From: Aquabacter spiritensis
GTDB lineage: Bacteria; Pseudomonadota; Alphaproteobacteria; Rhizobiales; Xanthobacteraceae
Reading direction: 5' to 3'
Assembly: GCF_004346185.1 (NCBI RefSeq)
Contig: NZ_SMAI01000006.1
Coordinates: forward strand, 210,731 to 274,730
Length of the DNA stretch: 64,000 nt
The notes under the pieces are model-generated. The model saw only the letters and a list, made by a program, of their open reading frames with translations, was not told the DNA's origin and did not search any database. Both the position numbers and the translations under genes were made by a program. Positions 45,401-53,585 of this stretch are shown here, in pieces (the first letter of the stretch is position 1; each line of letters opens with the position of its first letter).

Positions 45401-46429
45401 ATAGCAGGTATAGTTCGGAATCGGCACGCCGATGGTCACGGGACCATCCACGGTGACCTCGTCCACCGTCGCGACGACGGTGGCTTCGGTCGGGCCGTAG
45501 GAATTGAAGACCGCGCGGCCGGGTCGGCACCAGCGCTGCTTGACCGAGGGCGGGCAGGCTTCGCCGCCCAGGATGATGATGCGCAGCGAAGGCACGTCCT
45601 GCGGCATCATCGCCAGAAGGGTCGGCACCGTATCGAGCACCGAAATGCCGGCCCCTGCCATCAGGGCCGGAAGCTTCTCCACCTCGCCCAGCACGCGCGA
45701 CGAGGCGACCCAGAGCGTCGCCCCCACGAGATAGGGGATGAAGATCTCCTCCAGCGACAGGTCGAAGGCGACCGAGGCGCCCTGGAAGACCACGTCGTCC
45801 CCGGTCATGCCGTAGACCGCATTGGTCGAGCGCAGGCAGTGGCAGATGTTGCGGTGCTCGATGACGATGCCCTTGGGCTTGCCGGTCGAGCCCGACGTGT
45901 AGATGGCGTAGGCCGGATCGGCCGGCGTCACGCCATCCGCGCGCAGGTCGAGCGGCCCGCCCTCCCCGCCCTCGGCGAGAAGCGCCTGGCAGGCCACCGC
46001 CGCCGCCGGCAGCGGGCGGTCGAGCTTGCCGGCGGTGGTGGCGTCGATGATGACGACCTGCGCCTCGCAGTCCTGCAGGCATTCGCCGATCCGCTCGGGC
46101 GGCGCATCCATGTCGAAGGGAATATAGGCGGCGCCGCTCTTGAGGATTCCGAGCAGCGCCACGTGCAGGTCGAGCGAGCGCGACATCCACAGGCCGACGA
46201 ACTGTCCCGGCCGGACACCGCGCGTCCGCAGCGCCCGCGCCACCCGGTCGGCGCGCGCATCGAGTTCGGCATAGGTGACGCGTTCGGTCCCGAAGACGAT
46301 CGCCGTGTGGTCAGGAACCCGGCGCGCCGTCGCCACGAAGATTTCGGGAAGAAGCTCATCCCGTAGCAATGCGGGATCCTGGACCCCGAGGAGCGCACCC
46401 GTCCGGATTCCAGCGGTCGAAACATTCAT
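42431..46429 (-). CDS. Pls/PosA-type single-module synthetase (adenylation, carrier, six membrane helices, three beta-helix domains)
   Basis: This 1332-residue membrane synthetase begins with an adenylation domain (residues 25-515: YTSGSTGKPKG at 177, SYGPTEATV at 310, YRSGD at 397, SGKADRK at 504). A carrier domain has its attachment Ser564 in DLGGHSLLAA. About six membrane helices follow (near 632-656, 668-692, 865-892, 914-936, 1109-1138, 1152-1178) and separate three hexapeptide-type left-handed beta-helix domains (about 740-830, 985-1062, 1228-1325). There is no condensation or thioesterase domain. This is the layout known for epsilon-poly-lysine synthetase, where the three C-terminal domains join monomers. 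Pocket residues read by eye are D-L-E-D-I-G-S-V-V-K, suggesting a basic amino acid. ATG 46429 follows a G-rich ribosome site. Confidence 0.88.
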   Translation of the reverse strand: MNVSTAGIRTGALLGVQDPALLRDELLPEIFVATARRVPDHTAIVFGTERVTYAELDARADRVARALRTRGVRPGQFVGLWMSRSLDLHVALLGILKSGAAYIPFDMDAPPERIGECLQDCEAQVVIIDATTAGKLDRPLPAAAVACQALLAEGGEGGPLDLRADGVTPADPAYAIYTSGSTGKPKGIVIEHRNICHCLRSTNAVYGMTGDDVVFQGASVAFDLSLEEIFIPYLVGATLWVASSRVLGEVEKLPALMAGAGISVLDTVPTLLAMMPQDVPSLRIIILGGEACPPSVKQRWCRPGRAVFNSYGPTEATVVATVDEVTVDGPVTIGVPIPNYTCYVVDEQMQLLPPGVEGELLIGGPGVARGYLKRPELTAEKFIANPFGAAAGDPVLYRSGDAVSLTEDGRILFHGRIDDQVKLRGFRMELGEIEARLSDLPGIAQATVVLRRDDGIDRLVAFVVPDAGKSLDRPQIRAALKATLPPYMVPSHFEEMAVLPRLTSGKADRKTLKVAPLSAPSEAEQQEEPETATEAALLAAAKPLFPGQAIPFDADFFADLGGHSLLAATFLATVRANPDLPSITLEDLYSLRTLRAIAAQLDERERISGPRKRLDLSFTPPPLLRRVLCGAAQLVCMPLLLLALTGPWLTIYVTYQMITADETIHWYEVIQLMGVYMLVTLGISILGIVGKRLVLWRATPGRYPLWGFYFFRWWLARQLVEFTHLGLMQGTPLAASTMRLLGAKVGKRVTISGLHAGAIDLMEIGDDVTIGAKVSIGNAEVIGNELVIGRVVIGKDAYIGTSCALAHDTVVEEGAELADLTALLPGTRVPAYEVWDGSPAAKAGTVDPSTWPDYAPEPSASVQALHTLYYGFLLIAMPAISLLPIFPAFYVFDRYDDLFQQITGFQWYLPILAWPTAMIMMFGTVMLVTAIRWIVLPRAPAGTCSIYSGFYIRKWTVALAAEVMLESLSSLFSTIYMRSWYRMMGAKIGRETEIATNFAGRYDTIVVGEKCFVADEVTLGDEDVRRGWMTTKMVRVGNQAFIGNDSVLPPGACIPDGALIGIKSKPPANEPMLPGETRFGSPPIRLPGRQRFDTADVNQTFRPPLWRRALRAVFELFAASLPTMLFILVGTVAADYVLFPALEAAESWGEFLPTFIAVCVACSFVLAGVVLAIKWLLMGTYKPGNHGLYSWRALRTEAMTTLYWGTAGRILLDSFRGTPMLPWALRLFGAKIGKGVFMDSTDITEFDCVRIGDYAAINATSNLQTHLFEDRVMKIGEIDIGTGVSIGALTTVLYDTKVGAFSELGVLTIVMKGEAIPPHTRWTGAPAQPLAQ

Positions 46430-47080
46430 GAACCTATCCCCCGCTCAAGCCATGGCGACATGCGCGGTGACATCTCGCGCGCCGACGCCGTCGGCCTGCC
46501 CCCAAATCGCTGCCGTCACCAATGTCTCAGCTTCAACAATCTTCCAGCGTCAATCCCGTCTCGCTTCGACCATGTCTCGGCACAGACCCCGCTGTCGCCC
46601 GAACGCCCCTCGCGCTCGCGCAGACCACGCGTTTCTAGTATATCACCCTCGCCAGCCTGAAAACATCGATATATTCATACACGTATCTTACACTTTCTTA
46701 CATTTCTCAGATCTGCTTGCGCTTGAATCCCTTCGAAACTTAAGCTTGATGGTAATAAACGACCAGCACGCACCCGTTGAGCGTGCAGCCTCGACGGGAC
46801 ACCGCGCCCCCGGTGGCCCATGGTCTCGACCGGCGCGGTTCAGCCCGCGGGATCGCGATGCCCCTCCCCGCGTGACACGACGACCGGACCGGGGCTCGAA
46901 AAGCGGGCCAGGGCCAGCCGGGCGCGATCGGGCCACGACGGCGTGGCGGGCAGGCCGCGCGGCCGACCCGATGAGACCCGATCCAATCACCCTGAATGGC
47001 TTATCGGTGACCCCGTCTCCGTCTCCTTGCCCGCGGATGCATAGGCCGATCGAAGTGGAATGCATCGATCGGCATAAGCC
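46430..47080. other. Long intergenic leader region upstream of the synthetase gene
   Basis: This 651-base region lies between two minus-strand genes. A strongly AT-rich block at 46630-46760 stands out. It contains a candidate extended -10 promoter for the synthetase operon and would give a 5' leader of about 200 bases. No coding region is supported, although a long leader leaves room for a riboregulator I cannot recognise. Confidence 0.5.
46637..46645 (-). promoter_or_regulatory. Candidate extended -10 promoter for the synthetase operon
   Basis: On the minus strand TGA-TATACT matches an extended -10 element (TGn followed by a near-consensus hexamer). The position expected for a -35 box is poor (TGTTTT), as is common for extended -10 promoters. 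Transcription would begin about 200 bases before ATG 46429. Confidence 0.38.
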
Positions 47081-47497
47081 TTAACGGCCCAGCCATCCCA
47101 GGATCACTCCCGAAAGAACGTGGCCGAGCAGCGCCGACGCCCCCGTGACGAGTGTTCCCCAGGCGAGATCGGCCATGGTGACCAGAACGGGCCACCCCTT
47201 CAGCGTCGCCTGATTTGTGAGGTCGTAGGTGGCATAGGCGACGAAGCCGAGCACGGCGCCGCGCAGCAGAGCGGTGCTCCATTGTCCGGACTGGGCGGCG
47301 GGCTCGACCGCGAAGAACACGATGCCCGCCACGTAGATCAGATAGAACAGCACCGCCGGCGCCATATTGAACGGCTGCTGCAGCATGGGTCCCAGCGCAG
47401 GGAGATAGAGCACCCGCCCCATCACCGTCAGCCAGACCGCGTCGAGCGCCAGGAAGACGAGGCCGGTGCTGACATAGGAGATCGCAATTCGTGTCAT
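47081..47497 (-). CDS. DUF2177 family membrane protein
   Basis: This 138-residue protein has four hydrophobic segments (starting ISYVSTGLVFLALDAVWLTV, then VLFYLIYVAGIVFFAV, AVLGFVAYATYDLTNQATL, and a last one ending VILGWLGR). The YDLTNQATLKGWP motif between helices 3 and 4 marks the DUF2177 family, whose function is unknown. ATG 47497 is the first codon of the hydrophobic region; the ORF is open upstream without homology. It stands alone before tRNA-Arg. Confidence 0.85.
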   Translation of the reverse strand: MTRIAISYVSTGLVFLALDAVWLTVMGRVLYLPALGPMLQQPFNMAPAVLFYLIYVAGIVFFAVEPAAQSGQWSTALLRGAVLGFVAYATYDLTNQATLKGWPVLVTMADLAWGTLVTGASALLGHVLSGVILGWLGR

Positions 47498-47855
47498 GTC
47501 GCTTCGCCGAGGGTTGAGGCGTCTCTGTACGCGCCCGCCCCACCTTTGGATCGCTCCGTCTGGCGACGGCGCATGGGAGCCGGCATCGGATCGGCCGGGG
47601 CAAAATCTCGCATGGCCTCCCGACATGGCGGCGCGGGCTGCCGGCCCCGATCGCGCGAAGGTCCCGGCGCGGCCGATCATCGCGCGCAAGGGGCGAACAC
47701 GGACGGGCCGCCAGGGGACCGCGCGCTACGACCACAGGCTGCAAATCCCGGCACGGGTCATGCCGGAATGCCGACACGCACCGCCCGCTTGTCCATCCCT
47801 GCGCGGCTGCGATTGTCAGCGGGCGAACGATGAGGTAGACGAGGATCAGAAACAC
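47498..47855. other. Intergenic region before tRNA-Arg
   Basis: This stretch of about 358 bases separates the DUF2177 gene from the tRNA. It is GC-rich and I see no supported gene, repeat or terminator. It presumably contains the promoters of the two flanking, divergent genes. Confidence 0.4.
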
Positions 47856-47932
47856 GCACCCGTAGCTCAGCTGGATAGAGCGTTGCCCTCCGAAGGCAAA
47901 GGTCGCACGTTCGAATCGTGCCGGGTGCGCCA
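47856..47932 (+). tRNA. tRNA-Arg (anticodon CCG)
   Basis: The acceptor GCACCCG pairs with CGGGTGC, the D-arm has TAGCTCAGCTGGATAGAGC, the anticodon arm is TTGCC-CTCCGAA-GGCAA and the T-loop is CGTTCGAATCG. Anticodon CCG reads the Arg codon CGG. CCA (47930-47932) is encoded. tRNA-Arg genes are frequent integration sites, and a more accessory gene set begins just downstream, but no integrase is seen. The 290 bases after it (47933-48222) contain no supported gene. Confidence 0.96.
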
Positions 47933-48222
47933 CTTCCGTAGAAAAGTGCGAACGCCGTTCGCCGCCGCTCCTACGGAGCTCTTCATTACCCCGGAATTTT
48001 CCAGGTCCGGTTGGCCTAGAAATGGGGAGCGCTTCATTGCCCCCTGGAGGCGGCCACCAGGCCGGTCCAACATCGGGGGCAGGCTCACCGCGCGGCGGCG
48101 CCGACATTGAGGTTGCCCACCGGAATGGAGGCGCGTTTTAGGTCCCGGCCGCCATGGACTGTCTGGCCAAGGCCCTGCCGTCATCCACCATATCAAGGAT
48201 GAAGGCAGAGCCGCGTTGCTCA

Positions 48223-49221
48223 TCAGGTCTGCAAGGCCCAATCCGCGACCTGCCAGCCCAACTGTCCCCGGTCGGAGACGATGCGGCCGAGCCCGGGGAA
48301 GGCCATATGGGTTGAGGCGATCAGCGCGCCTTCTGAAGCGGCAAGCGGGAAAAAGCGGTCACGCATCGTCTTCGCTGCCAGGCGGTCCTGCTCGAACAGA
48401 AAGCCCACATCGGTCGCGCCCGGATGCACCACCGGGAACACCATGTCCGACACCATGATGAGGCTCTGACCTGAATCCGCGATCCTTACGCCGATGTGGC
48501 CGGGCGTGTGGCCGGTGAGGTCGACGATGGAGATGCCGCGCGCGATCTCGCGTTGGCCGTCGATCGCTTGCAGGCGCGGATACAGCCGCACGACCTCCGC
48601 CGACATCTGAAAGCTGGGCTGGAGATAGTCGGGGGCACCGCTGCGCTTCGCCGGATCGGTCCAATAGGCGATGTCGCGGCGGTCGATAAACACATCCGCA
48701 TTGGGATAGTTGGCCTGCCCGCCGACAACCAGACCGCCCAAATGGTCTTGGTGCATGTGCGTCACGATCACCGCGTCGATCTGGTCGCGGCGCAGGCCGA
48801 CCGCAGCGAGCGCCTTCGGCAACGCGCCCGTCTGGCCGATCGAGCCAGCGGGCCCGGTATCGAGCAGGATCTTGCGGTCACCATCCTCGATCAGAAACTG
48901 GTTGAACAAGAAGCGCACGCCACTCGGCCGTGCCACGAACTGCGCCACCGCGGCCTGTTCCACCTGGGCGGCGGTTCGGCCGGGGAAGTAGGTGTACGGC
49001 ATGTCCGCATAGCCGTCGGTGAGTGCGGTCACCGTGAACCGGCCGACTTTAATCTGCGCGAGGGGCGTTACATTGGCGACCGCAGGGGACGCCGCCAAGC
49101 CGGGCGTGCCGGTGATCAGCGGCAGAAGCCCGCCTCCGATGAGACCACTCCCCAGCAGACCGCCCCCGAAAAGGCCGAGCGGAAGACCGCCTGCGAAGGC
49201 GCGGCGAGACAGTTGCGTCAT
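48223..49221 (-). CDS. Tat-exported MBL-fold metallo-hydrolase
   Basis: This 332-residue protein has a twin-arginine signal (SRRAFAGGLPLG) followed by a glycine-rich hydrophobic stretch to about residue 45. The metallo-beta-lactamase fold has its zinc motif H155-x-H157-x-D159-H160 (THMHQDHLGG), a later His in TGHTPGHIG and Asp in MVSDMVFP. Relatives include lactonases and other esterases. ATG 49221 has GGAG at seven bases. It lies 54 bases after the amidohydrolase gene, in the same operon. Export by Tat suggests folding with metal in the cytoplasm before secretion. Confidence 0.87.
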   Translation of the reverse strand: MTQLSRRAFAGGLPLGLFGGGLLGSGLIGGGLLPLITGTPGLAASPAVANVTPLAQIKVGRFTVTALTDGYADMPYTYFPGRTAAQVEQAAVAQFVARPSGVRFLFNQFLIEDGDRKILLDTGPAGSIGQTGALPKALAAVGLRRDQIDAVIVTHMHQDHLGGLVVGGQANYPNADVFIDRRDIAYWTDPAKRSGAPDYLQPSFQMSAEVVRLYPRLQAIDGQREIARGISIVDLTGHTPGHIGVRIADSGQSLIMVSDMVFPVVHPGATDVGFLFEQDRLAAKTMRDRFFPLAASEGALIASTHMAFPGLGRIVSDRGQLGWQVADWALQT

Positions 49222-49275
49222 GATCTTTCTCCATGCGTTCGAATGGGCAGGGTGGGGGCCGAAGCGTGCGCCATC

Positions 49276-51135
49276 TCAAAATGCCCAGCAGGAGCAGCCG
49301 AGCGCGCCCCAGAAGGCGCCCTCGTCCCGGGTTGGCGCCGAAGCGCGCAGCGCTGCCGCGTGGCGATGACCATGGACGCCGCATGCGCTGTCGCAGCCGC
49401 ACCCCGACATGAGGGCGTATTTTCGGTCGTCGACGGTCGCGCGCTTCTGGTAGCCGCCGAAGGTCCGCACAGGCGACCAGTCCGGCATGGCGGGCGGCAG
49501 CGGCGGGCTTAATCGGGCATAGTCGCCCGCGCCGAACACGACCTTCCCGCCGAGCAGCGTCAGCACGCTCTCGACGTCCTGGATCTCGTCCTCCGGCACG
49601 TTCATGTAGTCGCGGTCGAGAACCACAAGGTCGGCCAACTGACCGGCCGCGATCTGGCCTTTCTTGCCGTCTTCTGTCGAGAACCAAGTGTTGGCGTGGG
49701 TCCAGAGCCGGAGCGCCGTCTCCCGGTCGAGCAAATTTCGCTGCGGATAGAGCCTCAGGCCACCGAGTGTCTTGCCGGTGACCAGCCAGGCGAGCGAGAC
49801 CCAGGGGTTGTAGCTGGCGACGCGGGTTGCGTCGGTACCCGCACCGACCTTCACGCCGGCTTCCAGCATGCGGGCGACCGGCGGGCTGCGTTCGGCCGCC
49901 CGGGCGCCGTAGCGCTCGACGAAATCCTCGCCCTGAAACGCCATGCGATGCTGAACGGCAATGCCGCCGCCGAGCGCCGCGATTCTGTCGATATTGCGGT
50001 CGCTGATGGTCTCGCAATGGTCGAAGAACCAGTGCAGCCCCTCCAGCGGCACATCGCGATTGACCCTCTCGAACACGTTGAGCGCGCGGGTGATGGTCTC
50101 GTCATAGGTCGCATGCAGACGCCAGGGCCAGCGCTGCTCGGCAAGCAGGCGCACGACGGGCTCGAGGTCGCTCTCCATCGACGGCGGCATCTCGGGCCGC
50201 TCCACCTTGAAGTCCTCGAAATCGGCGGCGGAGTAGACCAGCATCTCGCCGGCGCCGTTGTGGCGGTAAAGGTCGTCGCCCTGTCCTGGTTTGACCTGTT
50301 TGGCCCAGCCCGCGAAATCTGCCAGTTCGTTCTTCGGCTTCTGGGTGAAGAGGTTATAGGCAAGCCGCAGCGTCAGCTCGCCGTCGGCATGCAACTTCTC
50401 GATGATGGCGTAGTCGTCGGGATAGTTCTGATAGCCGCCACCGGCATCGATGATGCTGGTCACGCCGAGCCGGTTCATCTCGCGCATGAAGTGGCGCGTC
50501 GAGTTGAGCTGATATTCGGGCGGGAGCCTTGGCCCCTTGGCAAGCGTCGCATAGAGGATCGTCGCGTTGGGCTTGGCCAGCAGCAGTCCGGTCGGACTGC
50601 CGTCATTGTCCCTGATGATCTCGCCGCCGGGCGGGTTGGGCGTGTCCTTCGTGTAGCCGGCAGCGCGCAGCGCGGCGCCGTTCAGCAAGGCGCGGTCGTA
50701 GAGGTGCAGAATGAAGACGGGCGTCTCGGGCGCGATCGCGTTGATCTCGTCGAGCGTGGGCAGGCGCTTTTCGGCGAACTGATGCTCCGTGAAGCCGCCG
50801 ACGACACGCACCCATTGCGGCGGGGGTGTTACGGCGACCTGCTTCCGCAGCATCTCCATGGCGCGCGCGAGCGAGCGAACGCCGTCCCAGCGCAACTCCA
50901 TGTTGTAGTTCAGACCGCCGCGGATGATGTGCATGTGGCTGTCGATCAGGCCGGGCACGGCGCGGCGGCCGCCAAGATCGAGCGTCCGCGTCGTGGGGCC
51001 GGCGAGCGCCTGCATCTCGGCGCGCGTGCCGACGTCAAGGAAGCGGCCATCGGCAATGGCCACCGCCTCGGGATTGGGGTTGCTCCGATCCAGCGTCGTG
51101 AAGCGGCCGTTGACGAGAATGAGGTCGGCGGTCAT
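49276..51135 (-). CDS. YtcJ-like amidohydrolase (family 3) with Cys-rich C-terminal tail
   Basis: This 619-residue metal-dependent hydrolase has the N-terminal composite strand DLILVNGRFTTLD, the first metal motif in PGLIDSHMHIIRGG, a His in LHATYDET, HWFFDHCET, and the late Asp in GAGTDATR. The C-terminal LADLVVLDRDYMNVPEDEI pattern is typical of YtcJ-like enzymes. It ends with an unusual tail of about 40 residues with GCGCDSACGVHGHRH and GALGCSCWAF: seven Cys and several His, possibly a metal site or thioether/disulfide unit. No signal peptide is present. It lies between the XapX-like gene (103 bases) and the metallo-hydrolase gene (54 bases). Confidence 0.88.
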   Translation of the reverse strand: MTADLILVNGRFTTLDRSNPNPEAVAIADGRFLDVGTRAEMQALAGPTTRTLDLGGRRAVPGLIDSHMHIIRGGLNYNMELRWDGVRSLARAMEMLRKQVAVTPPPQWVRVVGGFTEHQFAEKRLPTLDEINAIAPETPVFILHLYDRALLNGAALRAAGYTKDTPNPPGGEIIRDNDGSPTGLLLAKPNATILYATLAKGPRLPPEYQLNSTRHFMREMNRLGVTSIIDAGGGYQNYPDDYAIIEKLHADGELTLRLAYNLFTQKPKNELADFAGWAKQVKPGQGDDLYRHNGAGEMLVYSAADFEDFKVERPEMPPSMESDLEPVVRLLAEQRWPWRLHATYDETITRALNVFERVNRDVPLEGLHWFFDHCETISDRNIDRIAALGGGIAVQHRMAFQGEDFVERYGARAAERSPPVARMLEAGVKVGAGTDATRVASYNPWVSLAWLVTGKTLGGLRLYPQRNLLDRETALRLWTHANTWFSTEDGKKGQIAAGQLADLVVLDRDYMNVPEDEIQDVESVLTLLGGKVVFGAGDYARLSPPLPPAMPDWSPVRTFGGYQKRATVDDRKYALMSGCGCDSACGVHGHRHAAALRASAPTRDEGAFWGALGCSCWAF

Positions 51136-51238
51136 GCGCGGACTCCGAATCGAAAGGTCTGGGCGGGGGCGCCTGCACCCAACACAGCGCTTAGCGCGCC
51201 GGCACATCCGCCGAGCGTGGCCGGCCGGCCGGCCGGGT

Positions 51239-51517
51239 TCATGCCGATGTGCCCCCGTCGCGGGAAACGGCCTTGTCGTCGGCGCGCGCTGGAAGGGCAC
51301 CAAAGACATGTTCGCCGCATTCGTGCTTCAGCCAGCCAAGGCTCAAGGCCTCGCCGCCGATCAGCCGCTTGGCGATCGGAACGATCTGCTCGCCGGCCAG
51401 AATGCCGAGCAGGCCGATCAACGCGATCACAGGCGGCGCCGGCGATCGTACATTGAGCAGGCTGTAGACGATGCCCACGACGAGACCGGCGCCGAGGGCC
51501 AGCAGATACGGTTTCAT
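51239..51517 (-). CDS. XapX domain (DUF1427) small membrane protein
   Basis: This 92-residue protein has two hydrophobic helices, MKPYLLALGAGLVVGIVYSL and VIALIGLLGILAGEQIVPI, joined by NVRSPAPP, a clear XapX-domain pattern. A soluble tail with LKHECGEHVFG follows and may bind metal. The function is unknown. It leads a minus-strand operon with the amidohydrolase and the metallo-hydrolase; its promoter is probably in the 469-base divergent gap. Confidence 0.83.
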   Translation of the reverse strand: MKPYLLALGAGLVVGIVYSLLNVRSPAPPVIALIGLLGILAGEQIVPIAKRLIGGEALSLGWLKHECGEHVFGALPARADDKAVSRDGGTSA

Positions 51518-51986
51518 TGCGCTATCCCGCTGGGTTCGATGGACTCAAACATTTCGCCATTCCGAGATGAGATATCGTATTCGAACACAAAATGATCAAA
51601 TCATACACGATCGTTATTTCATTATACCTGAGATCAATATCTATTTTCCGAAGATAGCGTGACCTACCGGAACGGAATTGACGAGTTAAGAAAGGTAAAA
51701 TCCGCGCCAGGTTCGGAGCATTACGGGGGATATCCGGAGGCCGCATTCCGGCCGACGTGGTCATTGGTGGTGTTTCATCATCCCAACGTGCCAGCGGCAC
51801 ATCCCGAACGTTGGAGGCCCATCGCGGTCACTGCATTTCCCGCGCGAAGCCGGGCACATCGCGCGCCAGGGCGGCCAACATCGTTTTACCTCGCTTAACT
51901 CAGCCCCGACGCGCAGTTCAGGTACCTATCGCTCAGGGTGGCGACCGTTATCCCCGACCGAACATGGCCAATAAGGGACGGCATTC
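51518..51986. other. Divergent control region between two accessory operons
   Basis: This 469-base gap separates the XapX operon (minus) from the alpha/beta hydrolase operon (plus). The part at 51560-51660 is strongly AT-rich, as expected for promoters. It contains the palindrome at 51592-51604. I see no credible gene. Confidence 0.5.
51592..51604. promoter_or_regulatory. Operator-like palindrome in the divergent gap
   Basis: ATGAT-CAA-ATCAT is a perfect 5-3-5 inverted repeat within the AT-rich part of the divergent control region. It could bind a dimeric regulator controlling both operons. A single short palindrome can arise by chance. Confidence 0.3.
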
Positions 51987-52727
51987 ATGACTGACATCAA
52001 ATCCGGTCTTGCAACGAGGACGGTCGCCCAAGCCGGCGGCGCAGCGGTTTCGATCGTCCTCGTGCACGGTGCTTTCGTCGATGGGTCGGGGTGGAAGATG
52101 GTCCACGATATCCTGACAAGCCGGGGCTACGATGTCCTGGTTGTCCAGAATCCGACCATCACCCTGGAAGGCGATGTCGCTGCCACCGAGCGCGTGATCG
52201 CCATGGCCCAATATCCGGTCATCCTCGTCGGTCACAGCTATGGCGGCGCCGTCGTGACCGAGGCGGGCGACAATCCAAAGGTCAAGGCGATCGTCTACAT
52301 TGCAGCCTTCGCGCCGGACGCCGGCGAGTCAGTCGCCTCGCTGGCCGAACAGCCGACTGCGCCAGGCGAGGCCAAGGCGCCCCTCTTGCCGCCGCAGGAT
52401 GGCTACCTGATCGTCGACCCGGCCAAGTTCCCCGCCGCATTCGCCGCAGACGTCTCTGCAGAGACGACCCGCTTTATGGCTGCTGCACAGGTGCCTTGGG
52501 GCCTCGGCGCCGTCACAGCGCCCGTCGGTCGTGTCGGTTGGAAAACGAAGCCAACGTTTTACATGCTCGCCGCGGGCGATCTGATGATTCCACCGAGCGC
52601 GCAGCGCCGGATGGCAGAACGAATCGGCGCATCGCTGGTCGAGATTAAGAGCAGCCATGCGGTCATGCTCGCCTACCCCCAGGACGTCAGCGATTTCATC
52701 GAGAATGCTGCGGGAGCAGCCAAATAG
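51987..52727 (+). CDS. Alpha/beta-fold hydrolase
   Basis: This 246-residue protein has the oxyanion motif LVHGAFVDGSGW, the nucleophile Ser84 in VGHSYGGAVV and a terminal His in KSSHAVMLAYP. These residues and the TAPVGRVGWKTKPTFYMLAAGD segment place it with small esterase-like hydrolases annotated in many soil bacteria as general hydrolases. No signal peptide is visible. It starts a plus-strand set with an isochorismatase-like hydrolase and a PNPOx-like protein. The substrate is unknown. Confidence 0.87.
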   Translation: MTDIKSGLATRTVAQAGGAAVSIVLVHGAFVDGSGWKMVHDILTSRGYDVLVVQNPTITLEGDVAATERVIAMAQYPVILVGHSYGGAVVTEAGDNPKVKAIVYIAAFAPDAGESVASLAEQPTAPGEAKAPLLPPQDGYLIVDPAKFPAAFAADVSAETTRFMAAAQVPWGLGAVTAPVGRVGWKTKPTFYMLAAGDLMIPPSAQRRMAERIGASLVEIKSSHAVMLAYPQDVSDFIENAAGAAK

Positions 52728-52768
52728 ACAACCCCGTTTTAGATAATTGAAAATCCAGGAGACTGACC

Positions 52769-53449
52769 ATGGCACCTTCATCGTCCAACAAATCGAGCGT
52801 GCTCCCGACGGGTGGTGGCGCGGCGCTCATGGACCCTTCCGACACTCTGGTCCTTTTGCTCGATCATCAATCCGGGCTGTTTCAAACGGTCAAGGATATC
52901 CCGGTTGCCGACCTGCGGCGCAACGTGGAAATGATCGCCAAACTGTGCACGCTGCTGAACATTCCGGTGGTCACGACCGCCTCTGAACCCTCCGGCAGCA
53001 ATGGCCCGCTCATGCCGGAAATTCACCAGTACGCCCCTCACGCGGTGTATGTCCCACGTAAAGGCGAAGTGAACGCATGGGACAATGCCGACTTCGTGGC
53101 CCACGTCGAATCGACAGGCCGAAAGACACTCGTCATGGCCGGCGTCTGGACCAGTGTTTGCGTGATGTTTCCCGCGCTCGATGCGCGCGTTGCCGGTTAT
53201 GATGTCTTTGCGGTGATCGATGCGTCGGGAGATCCCAGTGAAATGGTGTCTCGCACATCGCTCGCCCGCTTCGTGCAGGGCGGCGTCAAGCCCACCTCAA
53301 CCAATGCGCTCCTGTCGGAACTTCACCGCACCTGGGCGCGTCCCGAGGCGGCCAGCCTCGCCCAGCTCTACGGTCTCGTCGCGCCCAACTATGCAGCGGT
53401 GATGGAGAGCTATCAGAGAGCCCAGGAAGCGGTAAAGAAGGCGGTGTAG
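52769..53449 (+). CDS. Isochorismatase-family cysteine hydrolase (YcaC-like)
   Basis: This 226-residue hydrolase carries the catalytic triad of the family: Asp32 in LLLDHQSGL, Lys98 in VPRKGEVNAW and Cys131 in VWTSVCVMFPAL. The layout with the cis-peptide segment before the Cys matches the YcaC group, enzymes of unknown or amide/isochorismate-like substrates. ATG 52769 has AGGAG at seven bases. It lies 41 bases after the alpha/beta hydrolase, so the two probably form an operon. Confidence 0.9.
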   Translation: MAPSSSNKSSVLPTGGGAALMDPSDTLVLLLDHQSGLFQTVKDIPVADLRRNVEMIAKLCTLLNIPVVTTASEPSGSNGPLMPEIHQYAPHAVYVPRKGEVNAWDNADFVAHVESTGRKTLVMAGVWTSVCVMFPALDARVAGYDVFAVIDASGDPSEMVSRTSLARFVQGGVKPTSTNALLSELHRTWARPEAASLAQLYGLVAPNYAAVMESYQRAQEAVKKAV

Positions 53450-53585
53450 CATATCCGGGCGCCGGCGGACGCCATGCGTCTGGCGGCTTTCGCGTGCGTT
53501 GCGGGCAGGCCGACGAAAGATATTGCTTCGTCGTCCATGTCCGCGACGCCCGCTCCCTCGCAGAAGCCGATAGGGGAGCAGAAGA

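Noticed and set aside
42632..46366. A 1244-codon plus-strand frame opposite the synthetase gene.
   Set aside because: It is a shadow of the GC-rich, stop-poor synthetase sequence; the minus strand has continuous family motifs over its whole length.
47933..48222. A possible transposase remnant or attachment site right after tRNA-Arg.
   Set aside because: No frame gives a recognisable transposase or integrase, and I saw no direct repeat of the tRNA 3' end within the window.
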